Shown here: one piece after another, positions 23,365 to 30,383 of the stretch | Layout of the letters: the number at the start of each line of letters is the position of its first letter | Position numbering within the stretch: the first letter of the stretch is position 1 | Source: Cyclobacteriaceae bacterium SS2 | GTDB lineage: Bacteria; Bacteroidota; Bacteroidia; Cytophagales; Cyclobacteriaceae | Reading direction: 5' to 3' | Length of the DNA: 32,591 bases | Assembly: GCA_019192515.1 (NCBI GenBank) | Contig: JAHCMM010000293.1 | Span: 6,277 to 38,867 of the forward strand | Notes under the pieces: model-generated | Database searches by the model: none | What the model was told of the DNA's origin: nothing | What the model saw: only the letters and a program-made list of their open reading frames with translations | Position numbers and translations under genes: made by a program

Positions 23365-24807
23365 TTAAAGATTTTTTACAAAATCTATTCGAATCGTATT
23401 GTCTATGATATATTGGTAAGCCACATGGTAGCCTCCGGAATATGGATAGAAAGTAATCTCTCCAACCTGTCTTTCTTTCAGCAACGGTTCTAATCGATCA
23501 TACATCCTGTCCAGATTATCTTTATCCATTGAAATGTTCAATCTTCCAAAATCCTGTGCATTAAAGGCTGTCTTAAACATCACAGCGAATCCTGGATGAC
23601 TATAACTTGCAGTTGTTTCCATACCTGCAATTGGTAAATTCCCACCAGAGGCCACAAAACCGAGAAGCATTTGTAATACATTTGAATGAGATTTAACGTA
23701 AAATACTGGTATTGTAGCTGAATAATTTAACCTTGTAAGGAAACGCTTCTTTTGTTTTTCCTTTTCTAACTCATCCCCACCAAAAAAATCAGTATTTATT
23801 GAATAGCTTTCATAAAAGTTACTATTTGCCAAATCCAGGATCTCTTCTTCATTGAAGAGATGTTTTTGGATTTCCCGAAGGGAATCCAACTCATACATGC
23901 TTAAAGATAGGTTCTCTGAATTAGCAGCCATCAGAAAAATTCTTTCGCCATGAATGAATGATCGGAGTTTATTAAAATCAAAGCCTTCTGTATTAGGGGA
24001 GATTGCCTGATAGCTATTTGTATTTTTAGCCAGATCCAATGTGAGAAGATGAGTGGTGTCCTTCCTATCAAGGGTACAATATATTTTAGTTGAGTCTGAT
24101 ATATAGAATTTCTTGTCGTATTTTCCAGTCTTGACAGAACTCCTACTGTCTGCTTTTATGATCCCAACCTCGGCTTTCTTTTTGAAATGTTTCCAAAAAT
24201 CTGGCATCTGTATATCACCAAATGCAAATTCCTCCAACTGGTCTCCATTGAGTTTCCTGATCACTAACTCTTTAGACTTTTTTCGTGTACTGAATGTATA
24301 GAGATATTGACCATTCTCGGAACAACCAAGTAAAATTTCTTTGCTGCCAATTTTCAGATCAATTTTTTTATGACTAGCTGCCAGCGTTACTTTGTCAATT
24401 TGAAGATGGTCAATTTCCTTTAATTGGTATTTCTCAATGTTCGAGTATTGATTAAAAAATCTGTCAGAATAAGTCAGTCCAAGGATTTTGTTTGGTGGAG
24501 TAACATTAAGTGAAACCTTGTTTTTAATTTCTCCTTCATCATTCAGAAAATAGGTAACACTTTTTTCACTATCCATTGGAGCTGTTCGAAGGTTGATCAG
24601 GACATTTCCATATGCGTCGGCCACTCCCTTAATACTTTTGACATAATAGACATCATTGGGAATTTTAGCGAATTCTTCAGGTTGAGCAAGGATAAGATTT
24701 GCCGAAAAAAGTACGGAAACATAACCAGAAGTAGATTTTTCATTTAAGGTTAATAAACCAGCGAAATTGCAAATTAAATATAAATAAAAAATAACGGAAA
24801 AATACAT
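23365..24807 (-). CDS. Large unknown protein, probably exported
   Basis: This 480-residue protein is not recognised. The N-terminus is odd: a hydrophobic stretch (about 3-20), a polar gap LNEKSTSG, and a second hydrophobic stretch ending SANLILAQ at about 34-42 that looks like a normal signal peptide cleavage region. The true start may therefore lie inside, or the 5' end may be altered. The body is mostly short beta-strand-like segments separated by turns with recurrent aromatic residues, as in beta-propeller or lipoprotein-like Bacteroidetes proteins, and the end reads YPYSGGYHVAYQYIIDNTIRI. No catalytic motif is visible. It is AT-rich and lies between the two REP-like repeats, so it is part of the accessory block. 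Confidence 0.6.
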   Translation of the reverse strand: MYFSVIFYLYLICNFAGLLTLNEKSTSGYVSVLFSANLILAQPEEFAKIPNDVYYVKSIKGVADAYGNVLINLRTAPMDSEKSVTYFLNDEGEIKNKVSLNVTPPNKILGLTYSDRFFNQYSNIEKYQLKEIDHLQIDKVTLAASHKKIDLKIGSKEILLGCSENGQYLYTFSTRKKSKELVIRKLNGDQLEEFAFGDIQMPDFWKHFKKKAEVGIIKADSRSSVKTGKYDKKFYISDSTKIYCTLDRKDTTHLLTLDLAKNTNSYQAISPNTEGFDFNKLRSFIHGERIFLMAANSENLSLSMYELDSLREIQKHLFNEEEILDLANSNFYESYSINTDFFGGDELEKEKQKKRFLTRLNYSATIPVFYVKSHSNVLQMLLGFVASGGNLPIAGMETTASYSHPGFAVMFKTAFNAQDFGRLNISMDKDNLDRMYDRLEPLLKERQVGEITFYPYSGGYHVAYQYIIDNTIRIDFVKNL

Positions 24808-24834
24808 CTGGCTAGTCTTGGCTTCCAGATCAAA

Positions 24835-24871
24835 CCTGTGCTAACACGCGATTGTATCGCGTGCATAAATA
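24835..24871 (+). repeat. REP-like palindromic repeat, copy 2
   Basis: This is the second copy of the 37-nt element, same orientation as copy 1. Its stem CACGCGAT-TGT-ATCGCGTG is a perfect 8-bp palindrome. Compared with copy 1, two stem positions that were G-U pairs are now ordinary pairs. It lies in the 135-bp gap between the large unknown gene and a small membrane protein gene. Confidence 0.6.
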
Positions 24872-24942
24872 ACATTTAAGATCTGAGCGGCAATTGTAGG
24901 AGTGAGTGCAAAGGTTACTAGGAAGTCGAGGAATGAATGAAT

Positions 24943-25344
24943 TTAATCAAATCCGAAGTTAATTTGCCTTAAGTAATCTCCAATTTGATGCATTAAGTAC
25001 ACTGTAATAAGTGAATAAATTAATGTCAAACAAATGGAAATAACGATTTTAACCATGCTAAAACTTGAAGAAATCAATTTGCTTATCCTCTTTCTAAAAA
25101 AATAAATATACCCTAATCCAAAAACAGTCAAGGCAATGGCAATACCCCAATATAAATTGACCATAGTTCCATTGTATTTCATCAGAAAGTACCGGAATAG
25201 AGACCATATGTTAATTCCATGTAGTAAAAATGATATAAAGAAAGCATGTTCTTTAGAATCTATTCCTTCATTATCAGTCCTGTAAGAATAAACTGTATCC
25301 TTTAGGATTTTATACCAACCAAAATAAATTGTATCGAAAAACAT
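24943..25344 (-). CDS. Small unknown membrane protein
   Basis: This 133-residue protein has three predicted membrane helices: about residues 33-54 (HAFFISFLLHGINIWSLFRY), 63-83 (LYWGIAIALTVFGLGYIYFF) and 97-119. The short basic loop RKRISKLISS lies between the second and third. No family is recognised. It follows the toxin gene on the same strand after 68 bp and belongs to the AT-rich accessory block. Nothing shows whether it is linked to the toxin-antitoxin pair or to the large unknown gene. The ATG at 25344 is the only plausible start. Confidence 0.55.
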   Translation of the reverse strand: MFFDTIYFGWYKILKDTVYSYRTDNEGIDSKEHAFFISFLLHGINIWSLFRYFLMKYNGTMVNLYWGIAIALTVFGLGYIYFFRKRISKLISSSFSMVKIVISICLTLIYSLITVYLMHQIGDYLRQINFGFD

Positions 25345-25412
25345 TTAATTACTAGGTTCAGTTTGTATTTCACTCTTACCCTTGGGCTTCGGCTGTATAG
25401 AGTTACTAGATA

Positions 25413-25706
25413 TTATTTTATGGGCATCTGGCGGGATGAACGAATATTGATCAGTTCGATTTGCTTTTTCCTTGGTTTGATTCTATAAGTTAGAATGGTA
25501 TACTTGTTAATTGGCCCACGTCGAAGGTACTTTTGCTTTTTACTGCTCTCAAGCATCTCTGGATACTCACTGAGCAACTCAAAAAATTGATTGGATTGAA
25601 CTACAAACTTGCGGATTATTTCTTCTGTAAAATGGTCTTCAAGGTATTTAATAATTTTGGCATAGCCTGATTCAGCTCGTTTAGTCCAGACTATTTCTAA
25701 AGCCAC
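25413..25706 (-). CDS. Type II toxin, RelE/ParE family
   Basis: This is a 97-residue toxin of the RelE/ParE superfamily. These proteins either cleave mRNA at the ribosome or poison gyrase. The fold markers are an N-terminal strand LEIVWTKRAESGY, two helices (AKIIKYLEDHF and EIIRKFVVQSNQFFELLSEYP), the central KYLRRGPINKYTILTYRI strands, and the final IELINIRSSRQMP, where the ParE/RelE family usually has a basic catalytic or binding strand. The gene overlaps the antitoxin gene by 10 bp, the usual order antitoxin then toxin. The sequence looks intact. The ParE versus RelE subtype cannot be settled by eye. Confidence 0.82.
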   Translation of the reverse strand: MALEIVWTKRAESGYAKIIKYLEDHFTEEIIRKFVVQSNQFFELLSEYPEMLESSKKQKYLRRGPINKYTILTYRIKPRKKQIELINIRSSRQMPIK

Positions 25707-25924
25707 TCTTTATATTTTTCCATTACTTCATTATGTGGTACTACTTCACCTCTATCTGCCTCGGCTAGCCCTTCTTCTATTTCGGCTCGCTCTTCAACAC
25801 TGATTTCGTCCCACCAGTCCACTTCTTTCTTTTTCTTCAAAGTAATAAACTCATTCAGTGTTTTTGTATCATTTAAACCAGCAAGCCATTCAATTAGTCG
25901 TATTTTCTCTGCCTGGATATCCAT
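25697..25924 (-). CDS. Antitoxin of the RelE/ParE-type pair
   Basis: This is a 75-residue antitoxin from the ATG at 25924; the frame also opens at 25945 but MDIQAEKIRLIEWLAGL is the usual beginning in this family. The pattern is an N-terminal helix, a basic stretch LKKKKEVDWWDEIS, and an acidic helix RAEIEEGLAEADRGEV, matching the putative addiction-module component (unstable antitoxin) family common in Bacteroidetes. It would neutralise the toxin encoded by the overlapping next gene, and such antitoxins often repress their own operon. A region of about 150 bp with no strong promoter consensus precedes it. Confidence 0.8.
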   Translation of the reverse strand: MDIQAEKIRLIEWLAGLNDTKTLNEFITLKKKKEVDWWDEISVEERAEIEEGLAEADRGEVVPHNEVMEKYKEWL

Positions 25925-26094
25925 ACCATTAAACCTTTTCCACAAAGTAACGATTTCTCTTCATTCCATTGGTATATAATTAATGCAAATTTTCCAGATC
26001 AAATCGAGAGCTACTTTTACACCACCCCGATCCAAAATATTTTTCCGCTTCATAGCAACCTTTTTCCAATGACTTGCGTACCAGCCTTATCTTA

Positions 26095-26697
26095 ATGTCA
26101 ATCATACGGAAGGTCAAGGCTGTGGAACGGGTATTCGCACACCTTGAGATCGAAACAAAAGCTTTATCGGCTAGCACAGGCATGCGTTGTCTCACAGGTT
26201 GTGGCAGATGTTGCATGAAACCTGATATTGAAGCCAGCCCACTCGAATTTTTACCCCTGGCTTTTTCCTGGTTCATAGAAGGAAAAGCTGAAGAAAAGCT
26301 TAACGAACTTACCTCCAATTCATCTGGCATCTGTTTGGTATTTCAACCTGTTCATCTCTCCGACAGAAGCGGGAGTTGTGGAGATTATGCATACAGGGGA
26401 CTGATCTGTCGGTTGTTTGGCTATGCTACCTCCAGGGATAAAAACGGAGCTAGAAAGCTGGTGACCTGCAACCTGATCAAGACTGAGCAACCGGAAGCTT
26501 ACCAGGCAGCAGTTGACAAGATCTCCAACAACGAAAAAATCCCTTCTTTTATCAACTACTATCAAAAACTTTCACAAATTGATTTTCGCCTGGCGAACCA
26601 GATGATGCCAATCAATGCAGCCATCAGAGAAGCACTCCATGAAGTAATGAAACACTATAGCTACCGCAGACTTCCAAGGAAACGCAAAGCCAGCTAA
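26095..26697 (+). CDS. YkgJ-family cysteine cluster protein
   Basis: This is a 200-residue protein of the YkgJ type, a family thought to bind iron-sulfur or zinc through a conserved Cys cluster; no reaction is known with certainty. The cluster is MRCLTGCGRCC (C-x3-GC-x2-CC) near residues 30-40, with further conserved Cys in CRLFGYATS and VTCNLIK. A TTG start at 26074 is possible, but the ATG at 26095 gives a cleaner N-terminus. The protein is complete, with a basic C-terminal tail. It is the first core-like gene to the right of the accessory block and stands alone. Confidence 0.85.
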   Translation: MSIIRKVKAVERVFAHLEIETKALSASTGMRCLTGCGRCCMKPDIEASPLEFLPLAFSWFIEGKAEEKLNELTSNSSGICLVFQPVHLSDRSGSCGDYAYRGLICRLFGYATSRDKNGARKLVTCNLIKTEQPEAYQAAVDKISNNEKIPSFINYYQKLSQIDFRLANQMMPINAAIREALHEVMKHYSYRRLPRKRKAS

Positions 26698-26824
26698 CCA
26701 GTACATATAAAATACGACACACTACCCGAACAAAAGGCTTCTGATCCTTCATGAAAGTTCCAAAACAAAAAACCAATAAGGGGTAAAATCCAGTATTTAT
26801 GTAACTTCCAGAAAAGATTGAATC

Positions 26825-27295
26825 ATGGAAGCTCAAAACCCAACGTTGATGCTCAAAACCATCAAAACCATCCATTGGGCATTGGTAGGAGGACTATCAT
26901 TATTCGCATCAGTTACTGCCTTTCAATTAGGCACAAACCCTGAAACAACATTTTTCGCCCCCGAAAACCCAATTATTTTTATTCCGACCTTAGCGGGTAT
27001 CTTTCTGATTCCCACATCGCTTGTGCTATTCAATAAACAGATAGGTCAGGCAAAAGACAAGAAGGAACTAGGCAGCAAACTGACCAGCTTTCAAACAGCA
27101 CACATTGTCAAGATGGCGATGCTCGAGGGAGTGGGAATGTTTTCTATAGTGGCCTGTCTGGTCACATTTACTACAGCCAATTTCTTCATTTTCGCCCTGG
27201 TGATTATTTTGATGGCGGGTAGTGCACCGACGGCTTTTAAGCTTGGAGACAAATTGAGCCTGTCCAGAAGTGAGGTTCAGCAATTGGGCGGCTAA
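26825..27295 (+). CDS. Unknown four-helix membrane protein
   Basis: This is a 156-residue integral membrane protein with four likely helices: about residues 16-36, 48-69, 97-117 and 119-138. A basic loop (KQIGQAKDKKELGSK) separates the second and third, giving a two-by-two hairpin layout. No named family is recognised, but similar small proteins occur in other Bacteroidetes. Its stop codon overlaps the start of the acetyltransferase gene as TAATG, so translation of the two is coupled. This suggests a shared physiological context, but the sequence gives no hint which. Confidence 0.7.
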   Translation: MEAQNPTLMLKTIKTIHWALVGGLSLFASVTAFQLGTNPETTFFAPENPIIFIPTLAGIFLIPTSLVLFNKQIGQAKDKKELGSKLTSFQTAHIVKMAMLEGVGMFSIVACLVTFTTANFFIFALVIILMAGSAPTAFKLGDKLSLSRSEVQQLGG

Positions 27296-27741
27296 TGCAA
27301 TATGATATAAAACTCCTCTCACCTCCTGATATAGATAGGTTCATAGAGCTATTGCATCTTTTTGAGGAAGTTTTTGACCTTGAAAAAGCGCCTATACCGC
27401 CTAAAAAACACCTTCTTCGGGTGATGGAATCTCCTGGTTTCTTTAGCATGGTTGCAATCAGTGATCACAAGGTCATCGGGGGGTTAACAGCCTATACCTT
27501 TGAGCAATACCACTCTACACAGCCTATTGCATACATTTATGATTTGGCTGTATTGGCTTCATATCAGCGAAAAGGCGTTGGCAAGTCGCTGATCAAAATT
27601 TTCAACGATCACTGTAAATCTTTAGGATATCAGGAAGTGTTTGTTCAGGCAGATAAGGATGAACCGGACGCCGTGGAGTTCTATCGTCACACACCCATCA
27701 CCGAAGAAGAGGATGTCGCGCATTTCTACTATCGCCTTTAA
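27295..27741 (+). CDS. GNAT acetyltransferase resembling AAC(3)-I
   Basis: This is a 148-residue GNAT-fold N-acetyltransferase that uses acetyl-CoA. The sequence follows the pattern of the aminoglycoside 3-N-acetyltransferase AAC(3)-I group: YIYDLAVLASYQRKGVGKSL (motif A with the pyrophosphate loop Q-R-K-G-V-G), LGYQEVFVQADKDEPDAVEF, and EEDVAHFYY at the end, all in the order seen in AAC(3)-Ia. Length is also as in that group. Whether it modifies an aminoglycoside is not shown; chromosomal relatives may have other amine substrates. There is no integron or cassette context. A terminator lies 33 bp after its stop. Confidence 0.82.
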   Translation: MQYDIKLLSPPDIDRFIELLHLFEEVFDLEKAPIPPKKHLLRVMESPGFFSMVAISDHKVIGGLTAYTFEQYHSTQPIAYIYDLAVLASYQRKGVGKSLIKIFNDHCKSLGYQEVFVQADKDEPDAVEFYRHTPITEEEDVAHFYYRL

Positions 27742-27763
27742 TGGGCAATGACTGGCCTAATGA

Positions 27764-27797
27764 AACAAAAAAAGGCCACAAATATGTGGCCCCTTTT
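27764..27797. terminator. Bidirectional rho-independent terminator
   Basis: The arms GGCCACA (27774-27780) and TGTGGCC (27785-27791) form a perfect 7-bp stem with a 4-nt loop. On the plus strand it is followed by CCTTTT. On the minus strand it is followed by a run of seven T, the stronger reading. It ends the acetyltransferase gene on one side and, on the other, sits 29 nt after the second stop of the Gly/His-rich gene. Confidence 0.85.
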
Positions 27798-27819
27798 CAT
27801 CGGCGGTGTCTAAAATCTA

Positions 27820-28848
27820 TTATCGTGTCCTCACTGTCCTGCCGGAGCTACTCCGACCTGAACTTGATGAGCCTGATGACCTTGAAGTTCTTCCGCTGGA
27901 CGAACTTACAGTAGTTCTTGAGCTCGAGTTGGAGTTGGTGGCTATCGATCTGGAAGATGATGATGAGCTTCTGGAATTTGAGGCATTATATACTCTTCCA
28001 TTACTATTGCCATTTCCATTTCCAAATCCTGGTCCGTTACCCTGGCCTTTTCCCTAACCGCTTCCTCTGCCTACTCCTACACCATGGTCTCGAACTCCAT
28101 TGTTACCATTATTTCCATTACCAACACCGTTTCCATTACCCCGTCCTACACCAGCACCGTGATCCCTTACTCCATTGTCACCATGGTGACCATTGTTACC
28201 TCTTCCATAATCCGGACCTGGTCGTGAATCCCTGGCAGGACCATTGTTTACCCTTTCCACACGTCCGTTGTCAGTACGATCCACTCTGTATCTGGCAGCA
28301 GGATTTGGCCTGTATCTCTCCTGTCCTTTATGAACTCCGTTATCATTACCATGATGATTTCCATGGTTGTTCCCGTGATGGTTTCCATGTTGATTTCCAT
28401 GATGGTGGTGATCATGATTCACAATTACCACGTTGGGTCTGTAATAGACATGATTATACTTATAGTAATACGGGTGACCTACACGAACCCTGTAACTCAT
28501 ATAATAATCTCGGTGAAAACCACAAAAGCTTGAACATACATGGTTATAAAAAGGATAATGGTTCCTGAAGGCAGTGTTATAAATAAATCCTCCACCATCT
28601 AACCGGACATCCACAAATACACCTCCTCGTTGAAGCACCACATCAAAATACAATCTTCCACGGTCCCAGAACCTTCGGGAGTGTACCATGTGATAATCAT
28701 AATAATTTCTCTCCAGTACCCAATGCACTTCAGGAGGCATTCCCCACAGATGCTGTGTGCCATATGAAGTGTAAAATATTCCCTGCGCCTGACTCTTACT
28801 TGTAAAAGAAAAAGCTGCTATCGATAATATGATCATTAACCTTTTCAT
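27820..28848 (-). pseudogene. Gly/His/Asn-rich secreted protein, frame interrupted by an amber codon
   Basis: This is a secreted, low-complexity protein. From the ATG at 28848 a signal peptide (MKRLMIILSIAAFSFTSKSQAQG) leads into a folded aromatic region (about residues 24-140) with two Cys in VCSSFCGFH. A His-Gly-Asn run with a 4-residue period follows (HGNQ, HGNH, HGNN, HGNH), then a Gly/Asn-rich tail with a 25-residue imperfect repeat built on GVRDHGxGVGRG. A TAG at 28056-28054 ends the first open segment. The same frame then continues for 77 sense codons, keeping the alternating Gly pattern (GKGQGNGPGFGNGNGN) and turning Ser-rich, to a TAA at 27822-27820 just before a strong terminator. 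This suggests a recent nonsense change, a sequencing error or read-through. The family is unknown; metal binding or wall or matrix association is guesswork. Confidence 0.7.
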
Positions 28849-28864
28849 GAGTTCCATTCATTTG

Positions 28865-28880
28865 GTATATGGTCATATAC
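28865..28880. promoter_or_regulatory. 16-bp palindrome upstream of the Gly/His-rich gene
   Basis: GTATATG and CATATAC are exact reverse complements separated by 2 bp, 16 bp upstream of the ATG at 28848. It could be an operator or an mRNA hairpin at the 5' end. Confidence 0.35.
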
Positions 28881-29015
28881 ACAACCATAGTGCCAAAAAA
28901 TGCGCTGAATATGGTTAATTAGACTATAAGCCCCGGCTTTAAGCGTTTAGCAGGGCCAATTGCCCGATTATTTTTTCAACATTATTTTATCCTGCATGGA
29001 AAAGAAAATAGCTGA

Positions 29016-29032
29016 GACAGTTTCTTACTGTC
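29016..29032. other. Small hairpin between two minus-strand genes
   Basis: GACAGT and ACTGTC form a perfect 6-bp stem with a 5-nt loop. It lies 44 bp after the stop of the 51-residue membrane protein gene. Only a broken T-rich stretch follows on that strand, so it is at best a weak terminator. The rest of the stretch 28881-29075 shows no gene that I can support. Confidence 0.3.
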
Positions 29033-29075
29033 CATTTTAAGATATCCGATAGCTTTCTTAAGCGAAAAGGACTAT

Positions 29076-29231
29076 CTATTTGGAGGTAAATAGCAGCAAA
29101 CCGTAGGCTACGACCATGAACCAAAAGCGGTACTCCAGAAATCCAGGGATAAAGCCAAGTTGCATCAGGACAAGCAAAAGGACCAATACGACCGAAATGA
29201 TTCTCAATATGTTTCTAGTACTTCTGTTCAT
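29076..29231 (-). CDS. Very small membrane protein (51 residues)
   Basis: This short ORF starts MNRSTRNILR and then has two hydrophobic helices, about residues 9-27 (LRIISVVLVLLLVLMQLGF) and 36-49 (WFMVVAYGLLLF), separated by the turn IPGFLEYR. A basic head, two helices and a P-G-x-L-x-x-Y/x-F-W turn is the pattern of a small uncharacterised membrane protein family that I associate with Bacteroidetes genomes. It fills a gap otherwise without genes and diverges from the Sua5 gene. Coding quality is supported by the amphipathic order and by the clean start and stop, but the short length leaves some risk of chance. Confidence 0.6.
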   Translation of the reverse strand: MNRSTRNILRIISVVLVLLLVLMQLGFIPGFLEYRFWFMVVAYGLLLFTSK

Positions 29232-29282
29232 AGGTATTTGATGTGGTTCTTGCGGTAAATATAAAAGTTGTCTTGTATTTTG

Positions 29283-30269
29283 ATGATAATTGTGGAAAAA
29301 TCTCTCAGAAGCGATTTGGCAAAGATCAGTTCAGAAGTATCCGAAGCGGTAAAATACCTTGAAATGGGTGAAGTCATCGGGATCCCGACAGAGACCGTAT
29401 ATGGCCTTGCTGGCAACGCTTTGAACGAAAATGCGATCCTAAAGATCTTTGAGGTAAAAAACAGGCCCAAATTTGATCCCCTGATCGTGCATGTGGCTTC
29501 ACTTGAGCAGGCGAAGAACTTCGTGAAGGAGTTTCCGGCAAATGCCATGCAGCTAGCCAAACAATTCTGGCCGGGACCTCTCACCTTATTACTGGATAAG
29601 AAACCCAACATCCCGGACTTGCTTACGGCAGGATCTCAAAGAGTAGCCATCAGAATACCCAATCATCCTTTGACAAGGCAAATGTTGAATCAGCTGGATT
29701 TCCCGGTAGCCGCACCTAGCGCCAACCCTTTTGGCTATGTGTCACCCACCACCGCCCAGCATGTAGCAGACCAGCTCGGTGATAAAATCCCATTTATCCT
29801 TGATGGTGGACCCTGTGAAGTCGGCCTGGAATCTACCATCATTGGATTTGAAGCAGAAAAACCCATCATATACAGGCTAGGTGGTATTAAACAGGAAGAT
29901 TTAGAAGCCTGTGTGGGAAGGGTAAAGCTCAATCTCAACCTCAGCAGCAACCCGTTGGCTCCGGGAATGCTTAAATCGCATTACGCTCCGATCAAGAAAA
30001 TTGTAGTGGGAAAAGTCACCGAACTAGTCGCAAAGTATCAGCAAAAAAAGATCGGTATCATCAGTTTTAAGGATGACTTCAGCCATCTGAATGGCTCCAC
30101 GCAGATTATTTTATCGAGGCAGGGAGACCTGAATGAAGCTGCGAAAAATCTGTTTGGAGCATTGCGGGAAATGGATCAGTCCGAAGTAGACCTCATCATT
30201 ACCCAGAGGTTTCCGGAAGAAGGCCTGGGGAAAGCCATTAATGACAGGCTTCGCAGGGCTTCATCATAG
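29283..30269 (+). CDS. sua5: L-threonylcarbamoyladenylate synthase, Sua5 type
   Basis: This enzyme makes threonylcarbamoyl-AMP from threonine, bicarbonate and ATP, the first step of the t6A modification of ANN-decoding tRNAs. It has 328 residues from the ATG at 29283; a TTG start at 29268 is possible but less likely. The YrdC-like catalytic domain shows GEVIGIPTETVYGLAGNA, KNRPKFDPLIVH (the K-x-R ligand motif), PVAAPSANPFGYVSPT with the SxN motif, and GLESTIIGF. The linker APGMLKSHYAP leads to a C-terminal Sua5 domain, so this is the long form, not the short TsaC. It diverges from the 51-residue membrane protein gene. Confidence 0.95.
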   Translation: MIIVEKSLRSDLAKISSEVSEAVKYLEMGEVIGIPTETVYGLAGNALNENAILKIFEVKNRPKFDPLIVHVASLEQAKNFVKEFPANAMQLAKQFWPGPLTLLLDKKPNIPDLLTAGSQRVAIRIPNHPLTRQMLNQLDFPVAAPSANPFGYVSPTTAQHVADQLGDKIPFILDGGPCEVGLESTIIGFEAEKPIIYRLGGIKQEDLEACVGRVKLNLNLSSNPLAPGMLKSHYAPIKKIVVGKVTELVAKYQQKKIGIISFKDDFSHLNGSTQIILSRQGDLNEAAKNLFGALREMDQSEVDLIITQRFPEEGLGKAINDRLRRASS

Positions 30270-30333
30270 CTTGCACTTTATCCTGGTCAAACAAAAACCC
30301 TGAAATATTTTATTCACGCCGAAATAACAACGT

Positions 30334-30341
30334 TAACTTTG
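30334..30341 (+). promoter_or_regulatory. Candidate -7 box of pgk
   Basis: TAACTTTG fits the Bacteroidetes TAnnTTTG consensus exactly and lies 42 bp upstream of the pgk start. No clear TTTG is found 19-21 bp upstream of it. Confidence 0.42.
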
Positions 30342-30383
30342 CATTTATCTTTAATCAATCCATTTTAGCAGAAATTTCTACAA

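Noticed and set aside
24822-26002. Shared 12-mer TTCCAGATCAAA at about 24824 and 25993, considered as insertion target duplication
   Set aside because: A 12-base match is expected by chance many times in a window of this size, and the flanks do not extend it.
25980-26330. Minus-strand frame of 116 codons ending in a Cys/Ser/Lys-rich tail
   Set aside because: Its first two thirds are antisense to the YkgJ cysteine-cluster gene; the remainder shows no family resemblance.
27806-28057. Acidic Leu/Glu-rich plus-strand frame of 83 codons
   Set aside because: It is antisense to the Ser/Gly-rich extension of the secreted protein, which is better explained as the real frame.
27918-28568. Open frame of 216 codons on the plus strand, rich in His and Tyr
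   Set aside because: It is the antisense of the Gly/His-rich secreted gene; repetitive codons on one strand leave the other strand open. The protein has no fold-like order.
28996-29040. 14-codon ORF MEKKIAETVSYCPF
   Set aside because: No supporting context, and it overlaps a hairpin; probably chance.
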